Notes: generated from the sequence alone by a model not told the origin. A stretch of DNA of 62,003 nucleotides from Hyphomonadaceae bacterium (GCA_016791365.1 JAEUMT010000011.1:1-62003), one strand, 5' to 3'; numbered from the stretch's first letter, positions 28,062 through 37,552 are shown. Numbers and translations are program-made.

Positions 28062-29728
28062 TCCGGCTGCGCGGGCGTTGCCGAGATCGAGTCACCCGGC
28101 TCTGACGCTGCCGCGGTGTTCTCGATGTTCAGCCACTCGAAGAACGTAGCCAGGCACGCGCGCTGTTTTGGCGGCATGTATTCGAAGTTGCGGCCGCGGT
28201 CGGTGATTTCCCAGAAGTCCTTGTCGGCGACGACCTCCAGCTGGCGGCGGATTTGACGGAGGCGCTCGGCCGGTTCGTCACGCATGTCGTTGGCGATGGC
28301 GCGGGCGCGATCTTCCTGCTCGGCGAGAATGTAGTAGGCGGCGAGCTTCGTTTGCGCCTTCCGCACGCCCATCAGCGCTTTGTCCTGGCCGCGCACGAAG
28401 GGCGGGCGGTCGAGTTCGAGAAACTCCGCGAGGATTTGTCCTTCGCAGGGCGAGCCGACCTGGTTGGCGATCTGCGCCAGAGTCGACATGTCATACGCCA
28501 CCGTCTCGGTGACGAAGGTGAGGTCCATGTCGAAAGCGACGAGCCCATAATATTTCATGTGCCGCACGCAATCGAGCGCGTCCTGATGGTGACCGTCGAG
28601 CAGCATGAACTCGCCGAGCTTCCGGTATTGGTTCATCACGTTGTAGGTGGTGCGGACGTCCCGGGCGTTCAGCGTTGCGCGAACGTAGGAATTGAGAAAG
28701 CGGAAGACGAGCTGCACGAGTTGCTCGTCGCCGGCTTTGGCGGCGGCTTCGGCGATGTAGCGGGTGTCGATCGCGATCAGATAATTGATGTCGCGCATCG
28801 GCCCCAGGGCCTCGTTGTAGATGCTGAGGTACTGGCGCAGCACTTTCCACTCGACCCAGGTTCGCCGGGCTTCGAGATCGCGCAGGGATTCCGGATCCAT
28901 GGCGACGAAATCAGGATTGAGCTGGATTTGTGGACCGACATTGAACCAGGAATCATGCGCGTGCGGCTTTACGCGCAGGTACTCGATGGCGAGATCGCGC
29001 AAGGCGTCGACGGCGGCGCTGGCAATGATCTTGTCCTTGCCGGAGATCGAGTTGCTGGTGATGTCGGTGAGTTCTTCCAGGGCGTCGATGATCTGCGCTT
29101 GCGCCTCGGCGGAGCGCTCATTGGTGTGCGTTGCGCTGTCGCCGGCGATGGCGACGGCTTCACCGCGGATGCGCGAAATGAGGTTCTGCGGTTCGAGGAA
29201 CCAGAACACGTAGGCGAAGTAAGGCACCATCAGCACGATGCCGCCTGTCGTGAGCGACAAGGCGAGCACTACTGTGATGGGCGCCAGATAGTCCGGTTGC
29301 AGTGATGCGGAAAGCCAGAGGCTGAGAACGCAGGTGATGACGTAGTAGGCGGCCACTATGGTGTTGGTGCGGTCACGCAAGAAGAGGCCGGCAACGCCGG
29401 TGTAGCGATCGGCGGTCAGTTGCACGATGATGCTGCAGACGGTGATGACGATGCCGAAGACAGCCGCGTTGATGCCGGTGAGCGCTGAAACCGGGTTGTT
29501 GACGCTCGCCGGATCGAACGCAAAAAAGCCGGCCAGCGGATTTCCGCCAATGTTGTTTCGGCCGATGATCGCGGTGTGGATCAGAAAATCGCCGATATAG
29601 AAGGCCCAAAAGACGCCCACGCCGACGCAGGCCAGAAAGGCCGCGCGCATCGCGAACATCCGAAAGGCGTCGTTGCCGCCGTGTACGCCGCTAATCATTT
29701 CGATCCCGCCGCGGACTCGCGTCCGCAT
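28058..29728 (-). CDS. DUF2254-like integral membrane protein
   Basis: 556 residues. Four predicted helices lie in the first ~180 residues: ~22-45, ~82-105 (GINAAVFGIVITVCSIIVQLTA), ~122-142 and ~145-170. A long soluble region follows (~180-556), helical and rich in charged residues. The topology, and ITVCSIIVQLTADRYTG after the second helix, resemble DUF2254 proteins; this is a moderate match. Function unknown. The VOC gene overlaps its stop by four bases. Confidence 0.65.
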   Translation of the reverse strand: MRTRVRGGIEMISGVHGGNDAFRMFAMRAAFLACVGVGVFWAFYIGDFLIHTAIIGRNNIGGNPLAGFFAFDPASVNNPVSALTGINAAVFGIVITVCSIIVQLTADRYTGVAGLFLRDRTNTIVAAYYVITCVLSLWLSASLQPDYLAPITVVLALSLTTGGIVLMVPYFAYVFWFLEPQNLISRIRGEAVAIAGDSATHTNERSAEAQAQIIDALEELTDITSNSISGKDKIIASAAVDALRDLAIEYLRVKPHAHDSWFNVGPQIQLNPDFVAMDPESLRDLEARRTWVEWKVLRQYLSIYNEALGPMRDINYLIAIDTRYIAEAAAKAGDEQLVQLVFRFLNSYVRATLNARDVRTTYNVMNQYRKLGEFMLLDGHHQDALDCVRHMKYYGLVAFDMDLTFVTETVAYDMSTLAQIANQVGSPCEGQILAEFLELDRPPFVRGQDKALMGVRKAQTKLAAYYILAEQEDRARAIANDMRDEPAERLRQIRRQLEVVADKDFWEITDRGRNFEYMPPKQRACLATFFEWLNIENTAAASEPGDSISATPAQPE

Positions 29729-29816
29729 GTGCGCAGTCTAACAGGTCTGTTGGTTTGGCAAGGCTGCGCTTGCGCGGGATGCAAACGCGTCAGCCGAAAT
29801 TCTCGCCCGGGAAGCG

Positions 29817-30734
29817 TCAGAGATCGTGATCGACCGGCAGCGGCGGCGCTTCGCGCAGCAGCGTGATGGCGATGCGCCGATTGCCGGGGAGCGTGGGATC
29901 ATCCGCGAACAGCGGCTCGCTGTCGGCCCGGCCGGCGACTTCGTAAATGCGGTCAGCGGGAATGCCTTGCGCCTGGAGGATGCGGCGCGCCTCGTTGGCG
30001 CGCGCGGCCGAGAGTTCGAAGTTCGTCGCGTAACGGCTGCCAGGCGCCGAACCGTCGGTGTGGCCGGAGATGGTCACACGGTTTGGCAATTGGGCGACGA
30101 CGGTGGAGACGGCGGCGAGCAGGCGTTGGGCGCGATCATTGGGGCGCGCGTCGCCAGCGGCGAACATCGAGCGGCCTTCCTGATCGACGATCTGGATGCG
30201 CAAGCCCTCGGGCGTCTGCTCGACAATCACGTTGCGCGAAAGCTCCGCGACATCGGGCATGTCCTGCATGGCTTGCCGGATGGCGACTTCGGCGCGCGAG
30301 AACTCGGCGGTCTCGCGCAGCGTGCGTGCGCGCGAGAGGCTATCTTCGTTTGGATTGTTTTCGCCGCCGGCGCCGGTGTTGGTGTCCGCTTCGTTCTGGT
30401 CGCTGGCGGTGGACGTGTTCTGGGGTTCAGCTGCTGCTGCGACAGGCGCTGAATGGCCGTGGCGCACGCCTTCCTCAGCGAAGCTCGTTCCTTCCAGCAG
30501 ACCGCCGGCGCCGGAGGAAACACGGCTGACGCTGGCTGGCGCGAAGAACTCGGCAATACCCCTTCGCTGTTCAGGGCTTGTCGTATTGATCAGCCACATC
30601 AGCAGGAAGAACGCCATCATGGCGGTCACGAAGTCGGCGTAGGCCACTTTCCACGCGCCGCCGTGATGGCCGCCGCCGACCACCTTTTTGACCTTCTTGA
30701 TAAGGATAGGGCGTTGATTGGTCGCAGCAGTCAT
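29817..30734 (-). CDS. motB: Flagellar motor protein MotB
   Basis: 305 residues. MotB is the stator subunit that anchors to peptidoglycan and, with MotA, couples proton flow to rotation. One transmembrane helix (~30-50) contains the proton-binding Asp34 in VAYADFVTAMMAFFLLMWLI. A low-complexity linker follows (~85-140), then an OmpA-like domain with VTISGHTDGSAPG and ELSAARANEARRIL. motA is not adjacent. The organism is therefore probably flagellated. Confidence 0.94.
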   Translation of the reverse strand: MTAATNQRPILIKKVKKVVGGGHHGGAWKVAYADFVTAMMAFFLLMWLINTTSPEQRRGIAEFFAPASVSRVSSGAGGLLEGTSFAEEGVRHGHSAPVAAAAEPQNTSTASDQNEADTNTGAGGENNPNEDSLSRARTLRETAEFSRAEVAIRQAMQDMPDVAELSRNVIVEQTPEGLRIQIVDQEGRSMFAAGDARPNDRAQRLLAAVSTVVAQLPNRVTISGHTDGSAPGSRYATNFELSAARANEARRILQAQGIPADRIYEVAGRADSEPLFADDPTLPGNRRIAITLLREAPPLPVDHDL

Positions 30735-30812
30735 TGTCCGTCCACCGGGCGCAGAGTGGGCACCTTTGGCCGAACAGCGTTAAGATCGTGTTGAACACAA
30801 AACGGAGTGACT

Positions 30813-31298
30813 GTGGAGAGCGACCCCGAACAGGTCTTTCGGCGCGCGATGGGCGCCTTCGCCACCGGCGTGACGGTGGTGGCGGCGGCCGATGCGGCCG
30901 GCCGGTTGTCGGGGATGACCGTCAATTCGCTGACGTCGGTGTCGCTGGCGCCGCGTCTGGTGCTTTGGTGTCTGGGCGATCGCTCGGCGCGGTACGCCGC
31001 GTTTGCTTCCGCTGAGCGTTGGGGCGTGACGGTGCTGGGCGCTGAAAGCGAGACGCTTGCGCGGCGCTTCGCGCAGGCGCGTGCGCAGGATATGCACGCC
31101 GAGGAGGCGGAGACGCTCGCGGGTGTAAGCGTCTTGCGTCAAGGGGTGGCGCAACTGGCCTGTCGTACCCACGATAGGATTCAAGCAGGTGATCATCTTA
31201 TCATTGTTGGCGAGGTGCTGGATGTTTGTGTCCGGCCTGGCGCGGCTTTGACATTCTTCCGCGGCGGTTACGGCGAGATTGCCGGCCCCGCGGACTAA
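30813..31298 (+). CDS. Flavin reductase-like FMN-binding protein
   Basis: 161 residues. The flavin reductase fold is visible: FRRAMGAFATGVTVVAAAD at the N-terminus, GMTVNSLTSVSLAPRLVLW (flavin-binding TxxSxxSxxP-type motif), then HDRIQAGDHLIIVGEV and FFRGGYGEI at the C-terminus. Such proteins reduce FMN or FAD with NAD(P)H for a partner monooxygenase, or bind FMN for other uses; no partner is nearby. GTG 30813 is chosen because GGAG lies five bases upstream; GTG 30807 would overlap that site. Confidence 0.88.
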   Translation: MESDPEQVFRRAMGAFATGVTVVAAADAAGRLSGMTVNSLTSVSLAPRLVLWCLGDRSARYAAFASAERWGVTVLGAESETLARRFAQARAQDMHAEEAETLAGVSVLRQGVAQLACRTHDRIQAGDHLIIVGEVLDVCVRPGAALTFFRGGYGEIAGPAD

Positions 31299-31315
31299 AC
31301 CCGGGAGTTACAGAT

Positions 31316-32182
31316 ATGGCGAAAACAGCTTTCATCGGATTGGGCGTGATGGGCGGGCCGATGGCCGGCCATCTGGCGCGCGCCGGTCACGATGTCGCCG
31401 TTTACAACCGCACCGAAGAGAAGGCCCGCGATTGGGCGCAACGCCACAAGGGGCGGACGTATTCGTCGGTGGCGAAGGCTGCCGAGGGCGCGGACATCGT
31501 GTTCTCGTGCGTGGGCAACGATCGGGATCTGCGCGAAGTGTTCGACGCGGCGAGCGCGACGATGCGCAAGGGCGCGATCTTCGTCGATCACACGACAGCG
31601 TCGGCGGAGATCGCGCGCGAGTTGGCCGCGAAGGCGCTGGAGCGCGATCTTGGGTTCCTGGATGCGCCGGTGTCCGGCGGGCAGGCGGGGGCGGAGGCGG
31701 GCAAGCTCACGGTGATGGCCGGCGGCGAGCCCGGCGTGTTCTCCGAGGCGCAACCGATCATGGCCGCTTACGCCGCCAACATGACGCTGATCGGGCCGGC
31801 GGGTTCGGGGCAGTTGGCGAAGATGGTGAATCAAATCTGCATTGCCGGCGTCGTGCAGGGGCTCGCGGAAGGGCTGCACTTCGCCAAGCGCGCCGAGCTT
31901 GATGTCGAGAAGGTCATCGCCGCGATCTCCAAAGGCGCAGCGCAGAGCTGGCAGATGGAAAACCGCTGGAAGACCATGAATGAGGGCCGCTTTGATTTCG
32001 GCTTTGCGGTTGATTGGATGCGCAAGGATTTGGGGTTGGTGCTTGAAGAAGCGGCGCGCAACGGCGCCAAGCTCGAGCTGACGCAATTGGTCGATGACTA
32101 TTACGCCGATGTGCAGGCGATGGGTGGCAAAAGGTGGGATACGTCGAGCCTCATCGCGCGTCTTGAACGGCAGAAGAGCTGA
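31316..32182 (+). CDS. NAD(P)-dependent 3-hydroxyisobutyrate dehydrogenase-family oxidoreductase
   Basis: 288 residues. The dinucleotide-binding loop is FIGLGVMGGPMAGHL, the substrate-binding motif is DAPVSGGQAGAEAGKL, and the catalytic lysine is in GSGQLAKMVNQI. The C-terminal helical domain ends with RWDTSSLIARL. The family reduces or oxidises small beta-hydroxy acids, and substrate cannot be assigned from sequence alone. It lies 17 bases after the flavin reductase gene, so the two may be co-transcribed. Confidence 0.9.
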   Translation: MAKTAFIGLGVMGGPMAGHLARAGHDVAVYNRTEEKARDWAQRHKGRTYSSVAKAAEGADIVFSCVGNDRDLREVFDAASATMRKGAIFVDHTTASAEIARELAAKALERDLGFLDAPVSGGQAGAEAGKLTVMAGGEPGVFSEAQPIMAAYAANMTLIGPAGSGQLAKMVNQICIAGVVQGLAEGLHFAKRAELDVEKVIAAISKGAAQSWQMENRWKTMNEGRFDFGFAVDWMRKDLGLVLEEAARNGAKLELTQLVDDYYADVQAMGGKRWDTSSLIARLERQKS

Positions 32183-32287
32183 CAGGCGTGGTTAACGAGG
32201 CGCCTATCTGTAGTTGACGCTACGAACGGCTTTCAATGTCTTTTAAATGCTGTCGTGTACTTTGCGCGCTTCTGTCGGAGCGTGGCT

Positions 32288-33136
32288 TTGAACAACCTGA
32301 AGACCTGGACCGTGCTGGTTGTCGAGCCCAACAAGTTCGAAGGCCAGATCATTCTCGATCTCCTGCGCAACGCCGGTGTCGACAAGGTGAAGGTCTGCAT
32401 GGACCAAGCCGCGGCGATCGATCTTCTTGAAGTTTATCCGGCGAACGTGGTGATCGCCTCATTCGAAATGCTGCCGATGGATGGCGCCGCCTGGACGCGT
32501 GCGTACCGCCGCAATCACAAGCTGCCGGGACGCAAGCAGGCGATCTTCATCACGTCAGGTGCGTTCTCGCTAGCGATGGCCGAAGAGTGCCGTCATGCCG
32601 GCGCCAACGCGCTGATCGGCAAGCCGATCTCGGCGAAAGTGCTGACAGCGACCATTAGCAAGGTTCTCGGCAAGCCGCGCGAGTTCATTGACGCCGCGGG
32701 CTATGTTGGTCCGTGCCGGCGCGCCGGCATTGTCACCGCCGGCGCGCCAAAGCAGCGCCGCAAGGCCGATGACTCGGCAACGAGCATGGACGCGAAGACA
32801 CTGCAGAGCGTGGTTGACGCTCTGGTGCAGGCAGCGGCGGCCTATGCGATGGACGCCAACAAGCTTGACGGTTGTGAATCGGCATTGCGCCAGGTGCAGG
32901 CGTACGCCGTGAACTCCGGTGACGGGCCGCTCATGCGGGCGTGCGCGGCGTTCGCGCTGCAATTGTCGTCGGCGAAGGGGCTGCGCGTTGAAGCGGTGCG
33001 GGCTTCGCTTGAGGTTTGCGTGAATGGCGTTGTGAAGCTGGTGTCGCTGGGCGCCGATCAAGCCGCGCGCCGCGAAGAGATCGCCGAAGGCGTGCGTCAA
33101 GCGGTCGGCAAAGCGTCTATGCAGCGGGCGGCGTAA
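32288..33136 (+). CDS. Response-regulator-like protein lacking the phosphoacceptor Asp
   Basis: About 282 residues. Residues ~1-125 fold like a receiver: WTVLVVEPNKFEG, VVIASFEMLPMDG, the IFITSG strand and LIGKPIS with the conserved Lys. The usual acidic pair is EP instead of E/D-D, and the phosphoacceptor Asp is replaced by Ser in IASFEM. It is therefore a pseudo-receiver. The C-terminal ~150 residues are helical (residues ~170-280), unknown. Start is uncertain: GTG 32255, GTG 32282 or TTG 32288; GGAG at 32277 best fits the TTG. Confidence 0.7.
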   Translation: MNNLKTWTVLVVEPNKFEGQIILDLLRNAGVDKVKVCMDQAAAIDLLEVYPANVVIASFEMLPMDGAAWTRAYRRNHKLPGRKQAIFITSGAFSLAMAEECRHAGANALIGKPISAKVLTATISKVLGKPREFIDAAGYVGPCRRAGIVTAGAPKQRRKADDSATSMDAKTLQSVVDALVQAAAAYAMDANKLDGCESALRQVQAYAVNSGDGPLMRACAAFALQLSSAKGLRVEAVRASLEVCVNGVVKLVSLGADQAARREEIAEGVRQAVGKASMQRAA

Positions 33137-33212
33137 GCGACGCTACAGCGGGCCTACCGGGCCGGTTACAGAAATACCATGTCCGTGTTAGCGTCTCCCT
33201 TGGGAGGCGGGC

Positions 33213-34376
33213 ATGGGGCGGGCAATCTTCCTCAGCTATCGGCGGGCGGACACCAGCGATGTGGTCGGACGCGTGAATGACGCGCTCGTTGGCGCGTTCG
33301 GCGAGAGCCAAATCTTTCGCGATGTCGACAGCATTCCGATGGGCGCCGATTTTGCGGCGCATATTGGCGCGACGTTGAGGCGTTGCCGCGTTGTGCTGGC
33401 GTTCATTGGGCCGGACTGGGCGGAGGTTCGTGACGAGCAAGGCCGGCGGCGGCTGGATGATCCGAATGATCTGGTGCGCGTCGAGTTGGAGACGGCGCTT
33501 GAGACGTCGAAGCTCTTGGTGGTGCCGATCCTTGTGAACGGCGCGCGGATGCCGAATCGGGAAGAGTTGCCGATCTCACTGCGTGATCTTGTGGCGCGCA
33601 ATGCAGGGACGATGCGGCGCGATCCGGATTTTCGCGCGGACATGGGACGGCTGGTGGATGCGTTGCGCGCGCATCTGCGCACGGGGCGATTGGATTTGAG
33701 TGCGCTGGGCGGTGTGGCGACGCGGGCCGCGGGCATTTCAGGAGCAGCCGTCGCGGCATGGCTCGCGCTGGCTGGCGTGGTTGGTGTAGCGGGGGTGGTG
33801 CCCGAAATCCGTGAGCCAATAATCTCGGCGGCCGCCACCCTCTTCCGAAGCAACGAGCGTGACGCGCCAACGCCAGCAGCGCCGACGCCTGTGAGCGCGG
33901 AAAGTAGTGACGGGCCTGCGGATGTCCCCGCGAATATCCTGCCGACGCCGGAACAAGCGGTGGCCAGCCCAGCTCAACAGATTGCATCGCCCGCACAAGA
34001 GCCGCCGAGCGAGCGCATCGATCCAATTGTGGGTCGATGGACGGACGGTGTTTCAGTTTTTGATTTTCGTGCTGACAGAAGCGTAGTGGCTCAAGTGCGT
34101 CAGGAGGCCGCCAACGGACGATCCGTTCCTTTGGGAGTGGGAACGTGGCGGCGGACGGGCGCTACCTTGTACTGGCGACAGAACGCAACAACCAGCCTTG
34201 GAAATTCGTTCACACAAGCGAGCACCTGTCAGATCACTGGCGGTTCATTGGAATGCGACGTGCGCTATGTTCAACCGACATCTTGTGAGTTGTCGGAAGA
34301 AGGAGGCAATCACATCACCTGTTCGACCGGGATGATCCTCTATGGTGGTCCGGCGGCTGCACTCGTGCGGGAGTAG
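33213..34376 (+). CDS. TIR domain membrane protein
   Basis: 387 residues. A TIR domain (residues ~1-150) starts AIFLSYRRADTSDVVGRV, with FRDVDSIPMGADF and VVLAFIGPDWAEV; Glu91 in VRVELETAL is a candidate NADase catalytic residue. One transmembrane helix lies at ~176-198. A proline/alanine-rich linker (~218-265) leads to a C-terminal domain (~268-387) with GRWTDGVSVFDFRADRS and three or more cysteines, which should be extracytoplasmic. TIR proteins act in NAD-dependent defence or signalling; the role here is unknown. yciB is convergent downstream, ten bases away. Confidence 0.8.
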   Translation: MGRAIFLSYRRADTSDVVGRVNDALVGAFGESQIFRDVDSIPMGADFAAHIGATLRRCRVVLAFIGPDWAEVRDEQGRRRLDDPNDLVRVELETALETSKLLVVPILVNGARMPNREELPISLRDLVARNAGTMRRDPDFRADMGRLVDALRAHLRTGRLDLSALGGVATRAAGISGAAVAAWLALAGVVGVAGVVPEIREPIISAAATLFRSNERDAPTPAAPTPVSAESSDGPADVPANILPTPEQAVASPAQQIASPAQEPPSERIDPIVGRWTDGVSVFDFRADRSVVAQVRQEAANGRSVPLGVGTWRRTGATLYWRQNATTSLGNSFTQASTCQITGGSLECDVRYVQPTSCELSEEGGNHITCSTGMILYGGPAAALVRE

Positions 34377-34386
34377 ATCTTGAGCA

Positions 34387-34962
34387 TCAGCCAACATTGG
34401 CCGTAAGCGCGGCGCTCCGCGCGGCGATAACCTTTGCGCGCATCGCCGCGTAAGTAAGCCCGAACAGCGCGAATTTGCTGACAAGTCCAAAAATCGAAAG
34501 CGAGGCGCTCCAGGCGATTGGATCGAGCGTTAGCGCGAGGGCGATGTTGAGGGCGCCGCTGAGGAACATGAGGCTGGACCAGGCGTAGCCCCAGGGGGTC
34601 ATGTCGGCGGGCGTCAGGTATTGGCGCGCGATTTGGGGCGCGTAATCGTACATCCAGCCGGGCTTCAGCATCACAGCGCCGATGAGGCTGTAGGCGATGG
34701 TCGGCTTTAGCATCACGAACAGCGGTTGATGCGTGAGGATGCTGGCGCTGCCCATGATGATGACGAGGCCAAGGCTCATCCAGGTGATGATGCCGACAGG
34801 CTTCTTGCGGATGAGACGGATAGTGACTTCGATGACGCCCGCCGCGATCCCGAGCGCGGTGGCAAGGATGAAGTCGTGCGTTGTCCAGAGCAGGATGAAG
34901 AAGACGATCGTCGATAGGAGATCGACCAGGATCGGCCGCGCTGCTTCGAGGATATAGCGCAC
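34387..34962 (-). CDS. yciB: YciB/IspZ inner-membrane septation protein A
   Basis: 191 residues, about five to six transmembrane helices. Family features: LVDLLSTIVFFILLW near the N-terminus, KPVGIITWMSLGLV, the PTIAYSLIGAVML segment, and WSSLMFLSGALNIALAL. YciB is an inner-membrane protein linked to cell envelope synthesis and septation. Start is GTG, following directly on the hemB stop (TGAGTG), so the two are probably co-transcribed. Membership is clear from pattern; precise role is not. Confidence 0.9.
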   Translation of the reverse strand: MRYILEAARPILVDLLSTIVFFILLWTTHDFILATALGIAAGVIEVTIRLIRKKPVGIITWMSLGLVIIMGSASILTHQPLFVMLKPTIAYSLIGAVMLKPGWMYDYAPQIARQYLTPADMTPWGYAWSSLMFLSGALNIALALTLDPIAWSASLSIFGLVSKFALFGLTYAAMRAKVIAARSAALTANVG

Positions 34963-35979
34963 TCAGGCTCCGAGCAGTTCCGCCGCCCTCGGCGCGAAGT
35001 AGGTGATGATCCCGTCGGCGCCGGCGCGTTTGAAGGCGGTGAGGCTTTCGAGGATGGCGCGGTTTTCGTCGAGCCAGCCGTTTTGCGTCGCGGCTTTGAT
35101 CATGGCGTATTCGCCGCTGACCTGGAACGCATAGGTCGGCACGCCGAACTCGGCTTTCACGCGTGCGACGATGTCGAGGTACGGCATGCCAGGCTTCACC
35201 ATCACCATGTCGGCGCCCTCGGCGATGTCCATGGCGACTTCGCGCAGCGCTTCGTCGGTGTTGGCGGAATCCATTTGATAGGTGCGCTTGTCGCCGGGAT
35301 TGGCGACGGCGCCGCCGCCGAGTTTTCCAGAGCCGATGGCTTCGCGGTACGGGCCGTAGAACGCGGACGCGTATTTGGCGGCGTAGGACATGATCATCGT
35401 GTCCTGAAAGCCTGCGCCGTCGAGGCCGGCGCGAATGGCGCCGACGCGGCCGTCCATCATGTCGGAAGGCGCGACGATATCGGCGCCAGCGCGGGTTTGC
35501 ACGATGGCTTGTTCGACGAGAACCGCCACTGTGTCGTCGTTGATGATGCGGCCGTCTTTCAGGAGGCCGTCATGTCCGTGATCGGTGAACGGATCGAGCG
35601 CGACGTCGACCATGATGCCGACTTCGGGCGCCGCGTCCTTCATCGCGCGGACGGCGTTGCAGACGAGGCCGTTGGCGTTGAGCGCTTCCTTCCCGCTGGG
35701 GTCCTTCTTTGCGCTATCGATGAATGGAAAAACCGCGATCGCGGGGATGCCGAGGTCTTGCGCGCGCTTGGCGGCTTTGGCTGCGGCGCGGACGGACAAG
35801 CGCGCGGTTCCGGGCATGGCCGCGACGGGGATTTCGTCGTCACTCCCCTCGTGGACAACCATTGCCCAGATGAGATCATCGACGCTCAACTGCGTTTCGC
35901 GTGTGAGACGCCGCACCCAATTGTTTTGGCGCAAACGACGCGGGCGGGAGGCGGGATATCTTCCGGAATAGCTTTTCAT
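34963..35979 (-). CDS. hemB: Delta-aminolevulinic acid dehydratase (porphobilinogen synthase)
   Basis: 338 residues from ATG 35979. HemB joins two ALA molecules to form porphobilinogen. Active-site lysine segments are SYAAKYASAFYGPYREA and MVKPGMPYLD, with DPFTDHGHDG at the metal-site loop. That loop lacks the DxCxC zinc cysteines, so this is probably a Mg-dependent type. TTG 35994 is an alternative start. It is divergent from hemA, which makes its substrate. Confidence 0.94.
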   Translation of the reverse strand: MKSYSGRYPASRPRRLRQNNWVRRLTRETQLSVDDLIWAMVVHEGSDDEIPVAAMPGTARLSVRAAAKAAKRAQDLGIPAIAVFPFIDSAKKDPSGKEALNANGLVCNAVRAMKDAAPEVGIMVDVALDPFTDHGHDGLLKDGRIINDDTVAVLVEQAIVQTRAGADIVAPSDMMDGRVGAIRAGLDGAGFQDTMIMSYAAKYASAFYGPYREAIGSGKLGGGAVANPGDKRTYQMDSANTDEALREVAMDIAEGADMVMVKPGMPYLDIVARVKAEFGVPTYAFQVSGEYAMIKAATQNGWLDENRAILESLTAFKRAGADGIITYFAPRAAELLGA

Positions 35980-35992
35980 GCGAACCGTTCGC

Positions 35993-36057
35993 AACTGAGG
36001 CGTTTTACATGTGCGTTAGCGCCTCAGTTACCCTGTCCGCCTGAAACATCCTATAAG
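35993..36057. promoter_or_regulatory. Dyad and promoter candidate between hemB and hemA
   Basis: AACTGAGGCG (35993-36002) and CGCCTCAGTT (36020-36029) are perfect ten-base inverted arms, 17 bases apart. A hemA promoter candidate has -35 TTACCC (36028-36033) and -10 TATAAG (36052-36057), spacing 18. The right arm of the dyad touches the -35. The dyad could be an operator shared by the divergent hem genes, or an RNA hairpin. Confidence 0.5.
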
Positions 36058-36098
36058 TCTCATGCGCGCGGGCGCTGTCCGCGTTGAAAGGCCGAGTT

Positions 36099-37322
36099 GT
36101 GAGAGACGCCGACAAAGAAGTGTTCGAGACCGCCGTCGCGAATATTCGCGACGAGGGCCGTTATCGCGTCTTCGCGGATATCATGCGTGAGCGCGGCCGG
36201 TTCCCGCACGCGACGCTGCGCCGTGAAGACGGTACGACGCGCGACATCGTGGTGTGGTGCTCGAACGACTATCTCGGTCAGGGGCAAAGCCCCGAAGTGC
36301 TCGATGCGGCGCATGCGGCCTTGGATAAGGTCGGCGCCGGCGCCGGCGGCACGCGGAATATTTCAGGCACCACGAGCTATCACGTCGATCTCGAAGCCGA
36401 ACTTGCCGCGCTCCATGGCAAAGAGGGCGCGCTGTTGTTCACGTCCGGCTATGTGTCGAACGACGCGACGCTCTCGACATTGGCGAAGCTCTTTCCGGAC
36501 CTTTGGATTTTCTCCGACGCGCAGAACCATGCCTCGATGATCGAAGGCATCAAGCGCGCGCGGTGTGAGTGCCGTGTGTTCCGCCACAACGACATCCAGC
36601 ACCTGGAAGCGCTGCTGAACGAAGCGCCCGCTGATGCGCCGAAACTGATCGCGTTTGAGAGCGTCTATTCGATGGATGGCGATACCGCGCCGATCGAGGC
36701 GATCTGCGATATCGCGGAAGCCTATGGCGCGATGACGTATCTCGATGAGGTGCACGGCGTTGGCCTGTATGGGCCGACCGGCGGCGGCGTCGCCGAACGT
36801 GACGGCGTCATGCACCGCGTGGACTTCATTGAAGGCACGCTGGCGAAGGCGTTCGGGACGATGGGCGGCTATGTGACCGGCCCGGCGGTGGCGATTGACG
36901 CCATCCGCTCATCGGCCTCGGGCTTTATCTTCACGACCTCGCTCGCGCCTTCGGTGGCGGCGGCGGCGCTGGAGAGCGTGCGGATCGTGAAGGAATGTCC
37001 GCATTTGCGCGATCGGTTGCAGGATCGCTCCGAGCGGCTGAAAGCGTTGTTGCGTGAGGCTGGCCTGCCGGTGATGTCCGAGAGCACGACGCACATTGTG
37101 CCGGTGCTCGTCGGCGACGCGGCGCGCTGCAAGAAGATCTCGGACATCCTGCTTGAGCAGCATGGGATTTATGTGCAGCCGATCAATTATCCGACCGTGC
37201 CGCGCGGCACCGAGCGGCTGCGCATCACGCCGAGCCCCTTCCATGATGACGCGTTGATGGATCGCCTGGTCGCCTCGCTCGAAGCCGTCTGGGCGATGTG
37301 CCCAGTGCATCTCGGCGCGTGA
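36099..37322 (+). CDS. hemA: 5-aminolevulinate synthase
   Basis: 407 residues from GTG 36099, close to the ~405 usual for alphaproteobacterial ALAS. It condenses glycine and succinyl-CoA to ALA, the first step of heme synthesis by the C4 pathway. PLP enzyme signatures: [39 protein letters not shown] and the Schiff-base lysine in [17 protein letters not shown] 36084 would add five residues; AAAGG seven bases before GTG 36099 supports the shorter form. Confidence 0.93.
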   Translation: MRDADKEVFETAVANIRDEGRYRVFADIMRERGRFPHATLRREDGTTRDIVVWCSNDYLGQGQSPEVLDAAHAALDKVGAGAGGTRNISGTTSYHVDLEAELAALHGKEGALLFTSGYVSNDATLSTLAKLFPDLWIFSDAQNHASMIEGIKRARCECRVFRHNDIQHLEALLNEAPADAPKLIAFESVYSMDGDTAPIEAICDIAEAYGAMTYLDEVHGVGLYGPTGGGVAERDGVMHRVDFIEGTLAKAFGTMGGYVTGPAVAIDAIRSSASGFIFTTSLAPSVAAAALESVRIVKECPHLRDRLQDRSERLKALLREAGLPVMSESTTHIVPVLVGDAARCKKISDILLEQHGIYVQPINYPTVPRGTERLRITPSPFHDDALMDRLVASLEAVWAMCPVHLGA

Positions 37323-37552
37323 GCGGCGAAGATCGCGACGTTATTTTCGAAATCACCCGCATAGGGGACGCTCAGCGCGTCGCCGCCATTGATGTTGCGA
37401 CGGGCGTCGAAGTTGTGGTGCAGGCGCCGGCGAACGCGGCGCTGGCGGATGTGCGGACGCTCGCGCTTCGAAAGCTCAAGCGGGCGTTGGGTGGCGACGA
37501 GGCGGCCGGCGGTGGCGCCGGCGGTGATGGCCGTCCGGGGAAGCTGGTTTGA
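37319..37552 (+). CDS. Small DUF6898-like protein
   Basis: 77 residues, GTG start overlapping the hemA stop (GTGA). The core is a small beta-beta-alpha fold: [25 protein letters not shown], then [16 protein letters not shown]. The tail is glycine-rich. It resembles small alphaproteobacterial DUF6898-type proteins; this is a moderate match from memory. Function unknown. A TGGACCGC-family palindrome begins three bases after its stop. Confidence 0.65.
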   Translation: MSGEDRDVIFEITRIGDAQRVAAIDVATGVEVVVQAPANAALADVRTLALRKLKRALGGDEAAGGGAGGDGRPGKLV

